This document shows positions 48,537 to 59,235 of a stretch of 64,000 nt of DNA, in pieces. How positions within the stretch are numbered: the first letter of the stretch is position 1; each line of letters starts with the position of its first letter. The DNA comes from Straminergon stramineum (lineage: Eukaryota; Streptophyta; Bryopsida; Hypnales; Calliergonaceae). The notes beneath the pieces are model-generated. The model was given only the letters and a program-made list of their open reading frames with translations. It ran no database searches and had not been told where the DNA came from. The DNA is taken from NCBI GenBank assembly GCA_963920665.1, contig OY987267.1, positions 25,172,001-25,236,000 of the forward strand, in the 5' to 3' direction. The translations under genes were made by a program, and so were the position numbers.

Positions 48537-51044
48537 CTTGAACCCTACCTCACATAGCATTGTTAAACTAAGTTATGAAGTCTCTCACCCAAGGTCCCAG
48601 CAAGGACACCTTTCCACGATACTTGTGGGTCAACTGCGTTTAATTATGAGTGTAGGATTTGTTCACTGCTCTCCAATGTAGCAGGTGACCAAATGAGTTG
48701 AGAATTGTTTGAATGTCCTTTACTGGCATGGGCTCATCTCACATTTTAAGAATGCAAAACGGACCCCCTAGCATTGGCTAACGATGCTTTGAAACACCCT
48801 TGTTTGCACAATTTATCGGTAACTAAGGGCCATGGTTAAGCAGGGTTGGCATTTTCCTTGATGACGTGAATCAAGGATCATGGAACTCAATGTTAGAGAA
48901 AACCAATCTAAGTAAAAGTTAGTTGCGGACAATTGAAGATTTGAAGATACAGAGATGAGGTCTGCTGCATGGGGGCACACAGATTGTTGCCCCAGGTTGG
49001 AGCTCACTGCCAGGTTGAAATGTCGCTCTCTATGCCACGGCTAGACCCATCTGCTATTCGATAAACTTGATGATGTACGTATCAATGCTCTGTTGATGAA
49101 GAGCTCAATTTTGGGAATTCAAGAGTCAGCAGCTAATACTTCATCACCCAGTGACTCACGCCCACCGGCATTTGCACTCACTCGACGATTGTGCTGCTCA
49201 CGTTTCTGTTAGTGCCTTGCGAGATAGGATGTCAGAGAAGTTAACTCTCTTCAGATCGAAAAGAGGAAAAATCGCATGGAGGACCCCTCGAAAACTGTTG
49301 ACTTGGGGTGACAACTGACTGTCAGTTCACTTGAGAGCCTGCCCAGAAGTCCACGGTGCTCATCCGAATGCAGCACTGTCCTGTGGACGGATTGGGCAAG
49401 GCGGCGTAGCCAACGAGGAGATCTGCAAGTAGGATAATCACTGATGTCGTTTTCGACTGTTTTCTGGTAACGTGGATGAGTAGCTCACTTTTTCGAAAAT
49501 TCTAATTCTGCTGTTTCAATCCGTTAAATTAGTGCCAACAAGAGAAATTAAAAAACAAAACAAAAAATTAGACTTTCTAATGCAGCACTGGTTACTGCGT
49601 GTCTGAAGTCAGAGTGCCCATACTCACGGCCCATGGCTTCGCAACCTTGTCGTGTCAACCCCGGAACTCAGACAACTGTAGTGCAGTGTTTATAGAAAAT
49701 GAATTTTCCAGTGTGTGAGAAATTGTCAATCGTACGTCAGCACGCGAGGAGAAAACTGGCGTGTGAATCCTTGAATTTTTCTCAAGAGTAATCAAATTTT
49801 ACAAATTAAAATACCTAAGTCAATTCTTTTTAGTAATGCTGAATCTGAGGTTGAAGGCACCTGTGTCTTCATTGGCAGGTTGGAAGAACGATATAACTCA
49901 ACATCCGTAACAGTACTGTGAGCCTTTTCATCAACCGAGAATTGACTATTTGGAGTTCAGGAATTGCTGAGACATCTTCAGAATTTCAGATGGACGGTAT
50001 TATGTCCGACAACCATGCAACTGCTATGGTATGTCTCTCAAATTTCCCCTACCCCAGTCTGTCAGAGGGCATTCACATTCACAAGAACACACGTGTACAA
50101 CAATTAAAATAGATATCTGAGGACTTTGCGGTTATGTCTTCGAGGCTGTCAGATGTGCATCATGCTCGTCGATTTGCACTCGAGTGTCTCAAGACTCGTG
50201 CAACATGAGTGAGATAAACTGTAACAGATAAAATTTTATTGTAAACGCTTTCGTTGTTGCAGTCCTGGAATAGACAATCATGAGATTCTAGCATTCAAAC
50301 CTTTGGAAAATTCCCAATGTCTTGTAATTTTTGCCACTTTAACAAACTTGGCCATGCACGGTTGTGGACTGTCTTCTGGTGGGAGGAAATCGAAGGTCGT
50401 TCACGAAGAGCTTGAGTGAGATACATGGTATCTACGATCGCAAGATTCACGGCCCGCAGTGAAAATGAGAAGCGGCGGACCTCGGTTTTCTGAATATTCA
50501 GAATCTCAATCATCCGAATTCTGAACTGCAATTGCATACAGGACTCCTTGTGTTGAATTCCTTGACATTGACTTGTTCTCTCCAATGCATGTAACTTATA
50601 AGCCCAGAGTCCACGGAGCTCTTCTCAATAAGCTGTAAGTACGCTTGGAGCCAGAGAAGTCAACGAGGAGTCTCAGCGCAGCAAGTTGGATAGTTTTAGA
50701 AGATTTCAGTCAGAATTGCATGGGCTAGGGACGAATCCCTCACTAAATTTAGACACATGATTTACTTGCATACACTGTCAAGTAGGCTAGTGCAAATGAC
50801 GTCATTTTCAATGTCAGCAATGCACTCGGCTTCTCGAGAACAGAGCTTCACAACTTTTGAGCCCAATTCTTTAGAATTTAGGTCAGTATTTCAACAGTAT
50901 TTCTAAGCTCGTACGTCCGCTACCTCAGATCCACACCGGTCCTAGTTATTACAGCTCTAGTCACTTGAATGCTACAATTTTGGCTCTCTCAAATATACCA
51001 TCTCAACAAATTTTGACCGTATTTCTTCTACTAATTGTAAGATA
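48537..51044. other. Intergenic DNA of mixed composition, no supported gene
   Basis: Composition is more balanced than the flanks around 48.9-50.7 kb, hinting at once-genic or transcribed DNA. Short tracts such as AGTCCACGG(T/A)GCTC recur (49351 and 50607). No exon with a recognisable product was found on either strand. Confidence 0.4.
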
Positions 51045-51335
51045 TCCGCACCTAATAGAGACTTTTTTCAGACCAGCAATTCTGAACCCAAATCAGGAAA
51101 ATATCATATCCAGATAGCAGCAAATGAAAGCAAAAGTGAATTACGCAATTGGTTTTAGAATTTTTTCAAAATTGAGGTCAAAGAAACACCTATTGTTGGC
51201 ATTTGAAGTCCTACTCTTAATCGGACATCCTTGGAAGTACAAAGAATGCTTCAACTCTCATTGGTTGCTTCAAATAACTCTGTAAGTTTTTAATGGTTTC
51301 TTTTGGAAACTAAAAGTAAAGTTTGAGCAAAGGCT
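51045..51335 (+). repeat. Dispersed ~300-bp repeat, copy 2
   Basis: Same-orientation match to 10105-10430, about 75-80% alike by eye, sharing GAAAATATCATATC, CAATTGGTTT, TTGAGGTCA, CTACTCTTAATC and ATGCTTCAACTCTCATTGGT. No terminal repeats were found. Confidence 0.7.
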
Positions 51336-51720
51336 TTGTCATATTTGAGTCTATGAGCGGCTCTGAAGGAATAAATTCTAGCTGATGGCAAATGCATGGT
51401 GGTGCAAAACGGTGAGGATACCTTCCTTTCTGTAAGACGGTAACGGGCTCTTCTCGGAGGGCGTCGTAATGGTGACCTTTGTAAAAACTTGCGACGTGGT
51501 CGCGTTTGTTTAAGCCATGGAGTTTGTCCATGTTAGCAAACATGACATAAAATGGCTTCAGAGATGCGTCCAGCATATGCCTTTATCAGTATGCAGAAGC
51601 TGAAGCTATTTGGTGAATATTTAAGGGCGAGAGAACCATTTTCAAACAAATAAATCAGAGATACAAGATGTCTCTTGTATTTGTCTTTTTTATTTATCTA
51701 TTCTGGGTCGGCTTTTATAG
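51336..51720. other. Intergenic DNA, nothing recognised
   Basis: An 88-codon minus-strand frame (51310-51576) overlaps this stretch and the repeat edge but shows no domain. No RNA gene or element end was recognised. Confidence 0.4.
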
Positions 51721-51873
51721 CACAGGAAGATCGGGAGGGTGATACCGGGGGTATAATATTTCAGTGTGTAACTATACCCCCCCAAACTTTTTGATTTTTC
51801 AAAAAGTTTGGGGGGGTATAGTTACACACTGAAATATTATACCCCCCGGTATCACCCTCCCGATCTCCCTGTG
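51721..51873. mobile_element. Near-perfect foldback hairpin element (153 bp)
   Basis: The arms CACAGGAAGATCGGGAGGGT and ACCCTCCCGATCTCCCTGTG pair with one mismatch at the edge, and pairing continues through GATACC, GGGGGTATAATATTTCAGTG and TATACCCCCCCAAACTTTTTGA to a tiny loop near 51796. About 73 bp per arm show only one or two mismatches, so the element is young or under gene conversion. The flanking bases are TAG on both sides (51718-51720 and 51874-51876), a possible 3-bp target duplication. A transcript would form long double-stranded RNA. Confidence 0.85.
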
Positions 51874-52298
51874 TAGGTCGATGATTTCTTGTGTGAGGCC
51901 TGCTTTTGTACTCGAATCTTGCAATGAAATCCATCATGTGTATAAAAAGAAGTTGTCTCTTGTGTGGCGATCCAAGTATACAAACCCACACGTACTCGAT
52001 CTCCTTCTCCAGTCCACAGCAGAGTTCGGGGTTTTATTCAGTTTTACCAGCTATTTTCCTCTTATATCCCATATTGAACCGTCTTTTCAAGTACAGACTC
52101 CAAGTTTTGTTTCTCTAATTATAACTTTAATTAGAAATTGTCTAGATTTCTTCACCTGTTTTTTTCCGTTGTTTTCAAATTGCAACCCGGGTTTTTTCAC
52201 AATTCTACCTGATAACAATGAATGAACCGGCGGTTCTCCCCCCCCAAACATTGGTCCATAGACATTGAATTCTGCATGACTGATGTCAGACGAGTTCT
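51874..52298. other. Intergenic DNA, nothing recognised
   Basis: Short overlapping frames only. No element terminus lies between the hairpin and the next element. Confidence 0.4.
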
Positions 52299-53185
52299 TA
52301 AGAGCATCCCCACCCGCCTGGCAAAATGCAAGGGTGGTTTGACTGGCAAAATGCCAGGCCATACATTTTGCAAGCCGGGTTGGTATGCTCTGCCCCACCG
52401 GCGACTTGTTAACAGGCCAAGCTGGGAGTGAACTGGGAGGTAAAAAGCTCAACAGTAGACTTATTTTAGTAAGACGGAAAAGTCTAAACGCTGCAATGAT
52501 CGATGAACTTCAGATTTTCTGAAAGGGAACCAACCTCCTGCGGAAAAAAATACACATACTGTATGCGCGACTTTACCCTAGACCGCAGGAATTCAGAAAT
52601 TAAACCTTGCTAGTAGGTCCAGAGGACTTTGAGAATGTGATTTTATTAGTAAGTCCAGAGAATACAAAGATAGATCAACTCCATAGTTTATTGTTATGAG
52701 TACAATATCACGAACAGAGAATGGCATCAGAAACTATGAGCATCGATATTGATACTCGTAGATAAACGTGTTTAGATAAACAAGGTTATTTGCAAGGATC
52801 TTACTCAGTGGCTCGTATTAGTGAGGTCCACTTCAACTCTCATTGTGCTCGATCCCATTCGAACCGGACTTGGAAATTCAATAAAATATTGATGATCGTT
52901 TCTGGATTACTCACGAAAACTCAGAGCATCTATGGAATTATACACCGGTGCAGGTAAAACAACCCGCCTGTGAGGTGAAAAAGCTTGGCGCATAGCAACT
53001 GCCGGCAGTAGCAACTGCCGGCAGTCGCTGAAAGGCATTTTCAATTTGTCGTTTCCTGTTTTGCCAGCCCCAGTCAACTTGCAAGCCGGCTTGCAAAATG
53101 ACCCCAATTTGCCAGCCAACGTCGACTTGCAAGCCGGTCCTCTTAACAAGTCATCCGTTTCGCAAGACGGGTGGGGATGCTCTTA
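52299..53185. mobile_element. DNA transposon with GAGCATCCCCACCCG ends (~885 bp)
   Basis: The left end TAAGAGCATCCCCACCCG is mirrored by CGGGTGGGGATGCTCTTA on the right, 18 bp. Flanking TA could be a 2-bp target duplication. Subterminal regions carry scattered TTGCAAGCCGG and GGCAAAATG repeats in both orientations, as transposase-binding arrays do. A duplicated GCAACTGCCGGCAGT lies at about 52997-53026. There is no transposase frame. Ends of the GAGCATC type are common on plant MITEs; the superfamily is not settled here. Confidence 0.75.
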
Positions 53186-54270
53186 TGGAATGAACCTGAC
53201 CAAATAGCAAACAGTGAGAATACGAGCTGTGATGGTACATACCGTATAGGACGTACCGTATGAAACATAATTCACCGTCCAGTGATACACCGACAAGAAA
53301 GCAGTCCGATTATACGACATATATATCCATCGGCCGAAAATGAGAATTAATATCCAACTTTCTTATCCATTTAGACTTCGCCGCCACGGACAGATCCACG
53401 TGATACCAATAGCGGAGGATGTCGAGGCAAGTCGCCGGCTGCCTACTGTTAACGAGATATGTCGACAATCCTCTTGGCCTTTACGGGTCTCAGCGTCGCC
53501 ACGGTTTCCACGGGCCCACAGCCGAATAATGCGTGGTTGCTCCTGTTCAGCTGAGGTGGGTTCATCAACCAGTCCAGACTCCAGAGTATAATATTCACAC
53601 TCTCGAATCGGTCCGTCCGGACAACTGTTTGTGCGCAGAGATCGTATTTATATAATAATTTATATTTAATGACCTCAACTGTAGCAAGTATTTATTTTAT
53701 GATGACCGAAGTTCTTGCAAGTCCACGGCGCTAGACGCGCTGCCTCCCCCAATAAAGCGTCAGGGCCCATGCTCGTAAATATATTTCTAAGCTTACCATA
53801 TCCCAGTTTGCCAGCACAACTCTGGCTCTACAGTAGAAGCCATAACATTGTTATTAACCCATGCAATGAGGCAGGGGTCCCTATTGCATCTTTAAAACGG
53901 GAGCCCCTTACAGTGAACAAAATTGTCCTATCCAGGATGGGTCCTCAGCCCACCCCAATCCTTGAAGGTTTGAATTAAATGATAAGTCCCTCCCAGGCCT
54001 CTAGCAAAGCATAATACATTTCAAGCATGGGGAGGACTGGAGAACCATTGCCTGGTAAGACAATCTTGTGGCATTTTTGCAGATGAACAATATTAATTCT
54101 GGCGATGAAGGTGGACAACAGAAGGTGATGGATGAACACTTTGACTTGAATTGCACGCCTTCACAGACACATTTGCAGCCTGTGTCAATTGATGGCTTCG
54201 CAGTCAAGTTTCCTATTCTTTTTTTTTAATTTGAAACAAACGGACAATTTCCATTGATAAGGGAAACACA
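53186..54270. other. Intergenic DNA with a GC-richer patch
   Basis: An 83-codon plus-strand frame at 53340-53591 lies in a locally GC-rich stretch but matches no family I know. No element ends were recognised. Confidence 0.4.
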
Positions 54271-54652
54271 TTAGAGAAAGTTTGGACTCTCTGGAGGGCT
54301 GCCAGGGTTTGACAAACCGGTCTATTTCTGAAGCCTATTGAAGCTACTTAGGAGAGGGAATTTTCTAACAAAACAAAGATTCACCTTGTGTGAATATCAG
54401 GAGTTCCAAAAGTATATTTCAGTTTTCTATTCCACAATTGTAAGAGGGAGGTGCTTTGGTGGTGCTTTCAAATATCAAAACAACACTTGTCAAAACTCTA
54501 ACTAATAGTACTTGACAGTAAATGCTTTGATATTTGAAAGTAACGAAGTGCAGAAATAGGGGAAAAGTTCCTCAATTAAAATAAATGTAATACAGTGAGG
54601 GTCCCTACCGGCACTTTCTAGCAGCCCTCCGAAGAGTCCAAACTTTCTCTAA
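54271..54652. mobile_element. Foldback MITE (382 bp)
   Basis: The ends TTAGAGAAAGTTTGGACTCT and AGAGTCCAAACTTTCTCTAA are perfect inverted repeats over 20 bp, continuing with GGAGGGCTGC. Inner inverted tracts (TTTCAAATATCAAA against TTTGATATTTGAAA) extend the fold. It is non-coding. No clear target duplication was seen. Confidence 0.82.
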
Positions 54653-54711
54653 CGGTACATCGAACTAGGAGGACAAGCCCCCGGCGGAAATGGTTTTCGG
54701 TTATCATTTTA

Positions 54712-55565
54712 GGGTGATTGCAAGAAACACCTGTCTTATTTTACGTCACACTTTCAATGCGGTGGTTGTTTTGTGCCATATCTATTGGAGAAATGATTGA
54801 ATGAACATGAAATTCAAAATGTAGGTTCCTCTAGCACTGACGAATGAACACAAATTAATTTGAATTTTTCAAAATTATTTTAGGGTGTGAAATTGAATTT
54901 CATTTACATGTCACATTTGCGGTTTTGATAGTTTTTAGTACTATCGAGTACCTTTTTTTGAAGGATTACATCGTCAAAACTGGACAGTGAGCTGCTGTAG
55001 TGGAATTACAACTTTTGTGGAGAGGGATTTGCAAAATCATGTTTCAATTGCCTTTGGCATTGCTCCGATGTGTGCAACGTTTACACAACATTTTCTAAGT
55101 AATACAAAATGTTTTCCAATTTCTTCTTGCTCCATTCAATAGTTCTCTCAGTTGGCAATAATGGCTACTTTTAAATTTATTTTTCCAAAATCATTAACTA
55201 TTTTTCAAAAATGGGAAAGGTCCAGCTTCATTTTCTAGGGTAAATCGAAGACACTGTCAGAAAATAGTAGTCCAGGGTATAGTGTAGGACTCCTTAGTAT
55301 TGGGCGGGGCCCACTACGCCTGCAATTTTTCCAACATGGATGACAAGGATTGTCCCAAAACATCATCCTTCCTTGACATCTCCTATTGTCATCCACTACC
55401 ATGCGTCCACGTGTCTTCCCAGTGTTTCATCTCGATTCCAATCAATGGTCTACGTTTCATCTCTCGTACCCTTCATAGTACTCGTAGGACTCGTAGTACT
55501 AATAGGACTAACGCAGCAAAAACTGAAAACGCAACGAATAGGACAAGTGTTTCTTGCAATCACCC
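54712..55565. mobile_element. Non-autonomous DNA transposon, GGGTGATTGC family (copy 2)
   Basis: The left end GGGTGATTGCAAGAAACACC is mirrored by AAGTGTTTCTTGCAATCACCC on the right; the inverted repeat extends about 30 bp, through TTATT/AATAGG. Both flanks read TTTA, a possible 4-bp target duplication. The 91-codon frame near the right end is not protein-like. Confidence 0.75.
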
Positions 55566-55957
55566 TTTAGTTTAAACGATTTAAGACTTAAACAACAAAG
55601 CAGCAAGCCAAGTTTTCTATTCAAGTGCACATCTCAAGTGTGTTTCAATGAATATCTATTTCGTTAAATTGGCGGAATTCCAATCATCAACTAAGGCAAT
55701 TTTCAAGGTGTGACCTGAAATGTAAATAAATCTATATCAATCTTAGTTTTTAGTACTTTGTGTAGAGGAATTTGAATGTCACTATTTTTGGCTATCAGGA
55801 TCACTAGTTCTAGGTCAACGAAGTCGACAAGAGAGCTAAGTGGATAAATACTTGGCTCGCGAGTAGGATTGCATTCATTAGACGGCCTGTGCAACTATGG
55901 TGCCATAGAAAACTCCAAACCTAGCTCGATCACAGTGTTACCAATTCTTGGCACCAC
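55566..55957. other. Intergenic DNA, nothing recognised
   Basis: No gene, RNA or element terminus was recognised. Confidence 0.4.
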
Positions 55958-56360
55958 TAAGGGAGCCGACCCCTTTCTGACCACTTAAGCAAATACACAT
56001 ACTGCAAGGGAAATTTCAACAGTGGGGAAATTTTTCCCTTGAGCAGAAATAGAGTTCATAAGGTTTCCATAATTTTTCAGATTCTTTTTCCTCACAAAAT
56101 AATTACTACGAATTTTTAAACTGAAGATTCTATTCTACCCATATTGGCCATATAGACCTTCCTCTTTTTGACCAAGGGCTTGTTGCAAAATCCAAGAAGG
56201 GTTGGGTCCAAATTTGAGAGTCTTGTAGCCAATTATAATGCACCACGAACTGCCTGGGAACTGTGCCAACATTAATTGTTGCTAATCACCTGCTGATTGA
56301 AACTACTCCACCCTATGTTGCCAGAGTGGGTTTGTGATTAGTAAGGGGTCGGCTCCCTTA
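55958..56360 (+). mobile_element. ~400-bp MITE family, copy 3 (best preserved)
   Basis: The ends TAAGGGAGCCGACCCCTT and AAGGGGTCGGCTCCCTTA are perfect inverted repeats over 18 bp. CAC lies immediately outside both ends (55955-55957 and 56361-56363), a possible 3-bp target duplication. It matches 48137-48536 in reverse. It is non-coding. Confidence 0.85.
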
Positions 56361-57642
56361 CACTACTTCCATAGATGGATTCATTGGCGGGCAGGAACAC
56401 ACCTCTGACATTCAAAAAAGAAAAGAAAAAATAGATGAGCTAGCATTGTTGAGCAACAAACAAAATTACTACGCAATACAAAATGTACACTAATAAGGCG
56501 GTGCTTGATCGATCAGTCCTTGAGATGATTGAAGGCGATCTCAATTGTTGTAGAAGTCGAATTGCATGGCAGGGGCCCGAGTACGCAACTCTTGTATTAT
56601 ATACAGGGGTCATTGGCATTAAAACAGTTTAGAGGACGGCTTTTGTTAAAATTATATCAAATTAAAAAGACTAAAAAGCTAGATGAAGATCAAATTAAAA
56701 GAAAATTAAATGTAGAAAATACTGAATTGCATACATTTTAGAAAAAAACTCACAATATATATGAAGAGTTGAAACACCTATGCGTAGTTTCTAAAAATAT
56801 ATACAAAGAAGTTGGGTCTAGTTAAAATTAATTTTTTATTAGAAAGCCCCCAAAGTTGCCTAGCTTAGCCTATGATACGTGTATTAAAAAAACTCATATA
56901 ATTAGGTTTTTAATGCTATTATTGTCTTCAAAAATATTTGTTTCATGTACATAAGTACATTTTTGGATTCCTTATTAAAAAGGCTACAAGATTATTTTAC
57001 AATAAAACAAATTACACCCCTTAATATTAGATTAAAATGCATTATAAGTGATTATAATCAAGGCCATATAATATGGAAGTTGCATACTTGGGGGCAGGGT
57101 GCAATATATAGCAGTACACACTGTATATATTGTTGATTGATGGTAGCTAGCGCTATGACTTCCTGGGACATGGATACAGGAATTTTTTTTGGAACGAAGG
57201 CATGCGACTGACCCAGTGTTTGTTGACATTCTTGCGCTCTGAATTCATGATCAAAATTTGAGTAAAAAACGATAATGAGCTGCAGTTTGGTGCGGAAAAC
57301 AACTCCTTTCTTGAATATATTGCTGGTATGTTGCTATTGGAATATGTTGTAGGGAGTCAATAACTCTGACTATGTCCACTGGGAGCTTTGGAGCTTTTAG
57401 CCCCCTGGGCTAAACAGTCTGTGGGGAGCCAAACCATCAATTTAGCCCCGGTGAGACCAGTTTGAGCTTCCCGGACCATGCACGATACCCTGGCATCCTT
57501 TTGCGTGGCCTAGGTGGATAGGTCATGATACATGTGGCTGCTTGCCTGTATGTCAGCAGCTTAGTTGCTTCCTTCAGGTGATTCGGAAACTGAATCATGG
57601 CTTGAGTGGGGCTTTACACACTCAGCTGAACTCAAGAAGCTA
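56361..57642. other. AT-rich intergenic DNA, nothing recognised
   Basis: A 70-codon Lys-rich frame (56529-56741) shows no domain. A tract rich in AGCCCC and CAGTCTGTGGGGAGCC lies at 57400-57475 without a clear partner. Confidence 0.4.
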
Positions 57643-58883
57643 TAAGGTAAAACAGCCCATTACGGACCAAATGGGGTTTTTTCCCTCTTGTCATTTCTGA
57701 AATTTTCTACTTTTTTTTTCCCAGAGAAAGTCAAGTGATAGAAATGGTGAGAGCATTTGAAACTATATTTTTTCAACAAAGTGTGAATTTGTTGTGAATT
57801 TTTGAAGTGCTTAGCCCATCACAGCCTAAAAGAGTTTGTAGACTACCCCAAAACCAACAAAAATTGGTCCATAACACTCATCTTACTCACCTATTGTAGT
57901 TGCAATATTTTCTAATATAGAAGACCTAAAAAAGGCACTTCCTACAATGAACTAATGTTGAAAAACTAAAAAAGTTCCTATTGTGGTCAGGGTGATTGCA
58001 AGAAATACTTCATGTTTTTGGCTCAAAAAAACGATTTCTAGCTATAGGATTGGCAGTACTGTAGATTACTATCAATTCCACGTGTCAGACTGCGCTTTCA
58101 AATCTCAATTGTCAATTTCGGGCCCTTGCAGATCTTAACTGTTGATTCAGTACTATACAATACTATGGAGTACTATAGACTACTATGGAGTACTATAGAA
58201 GCCATTGGGAGGAGAAAATATCAGAAATGGGATCTATGGACCTTTTTATTTTTAGTAATTCAAAAAAATTTCAAAAAATTCCCAGGAAGAAAGCTATTTT
58301 TGTAGACAAGCCTACTATCACATTATACCCAAAAAAATTCAAAGAAAATTTTCTCTTACTTAAAAAATGTGCGCGAACCACAGTCACTTTGGCCCCATGT
58401 AGACACCTCATGCAAAGGTTTTTTGCAAAAAACTCTTTGTCTCTCATTGGAATGCAAGTACACCTCCAACTTCTCCAATTTGTGGCCTCTAGTTTGCATT
58501 TTTGGGTACAACTTCAGATCAAAACCCCCCAAATGGCCAAGGTAGACATCCAATTGGGGGCACCTTAAAAATAGTATAGTAATTTTAGAAAAAAAAAATT
58601 AAAATTAAAAAATGTTTGAAACTTTTATGTGTACCTTCATTCCAAATTTCAAGACAAACGAACTTATGATGCAAAAGTTATGACCAAAAAACCACATGTC
58701 TTAGGGCAAGGGGACAAAAAATAGGACAAGTGTTTCTTGCAATCACCCTCACTAATTATTCCATTCCAATTAGCTAACACATTGAATGTGGCCCAAATTT
58801 CAATGACTACAAGAAAACCATAATGGGGTCATTTTAAAGAGTCCAAAATGGGTAAAAGGGCCGTAATGGGTTGTTTTACCTTA
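57643..58883. mobile_element. DNA transposon with TAAGGTAAAACARCCCATTA ends, carrying a nested element
   Basis: The left end TAAGGTAAAACAGCCCATTA and the inverse right end TAATGGGTTGTTTTACCTTA differ at one position over about 22 bp. Total length is 1,241 bp, of which 759 bp is a later insertion (57990-58748), leaving a ~480-bp host element. No transposase frame is present. Its right edge directly precedes a degraded ~580-bp-family copy. Confidence 0.75.
57990..58748. mobile_element. Non-autonomous DNA transposon, GGGTGATTGC family (copy 3, nested)
   Basis: The ends are GGGTGATTGCAAGAAATACT and AAGTGTTTCTTGCAATCACCC. TCA flanks both sides, a possible 3-bp target duplication. The last ~190 bp match copy 1 (for example CAAATGGCCAAGGTAGACAT and AAGGGGACAAAAAATAGGAC). 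The 127-codon frame at 58185-58568 reads through repeat sequence and has no domain. Confidence 0.8.
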
Positions 58884-59235
58884 AGACCTAAACATAATGT
58901 CTTAATAGTGTTTTCTAGAATTCACAATTTGAGAAAAATCATCATAAAGTATTATTTGGGAGAATCTTTTGCAATTCACATACAAAAAAAATGTAGATTC
59001 CATCCATATGGTTAGATCACCAATGCTATCATCAAATTCTTTGATAAATTTTGAAAGGAAAATTGAAAATTCTTTCTAAATTTGATTACAAACAAAATAT
59101 TCTCATTTTTTGAGTACAATTTGTTGGAATTGATTTGAAATGAGGTTCTCTTCACATGGTGATTTGATTGATTTGTGGAAAATTTTTTGTTCTTAAAATC
59201 CTGAACTTCATTTTTGCAAATCTATAATTTGAACT
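58881..59235 (+). mobile_element. ~580-bp TTAA family, truncated copy
   Basis: It begins TTAAGACCTAAAC, a degraded terminus, and follows 32571-33148 through AATTTGAGAAAAATCATCAT, GATTACAAACAAAATATTC and GGTTCTCTTCACATGGTGATT. The match fades near 59235, so the right half is missing. Confidence 0.75.

Noticed and set aside
49335..50700. Apparent duplication around AGTCCACGG(T/A)GCTC
   Set aside because: Similarity is confined to short words and does not extend, so chance cannot be excluded.
53340..53591. 83-codon Arg/Ser/Pro-rich frame
   Set aside because: No domain or family resemblance; a GC-richer patch lengthens chance frames.
58185..58568. 127-codon frame
   Set aside because: It lies wholly in a GGGTGATTGC-family transposon copy, and no transposase motif is visible.
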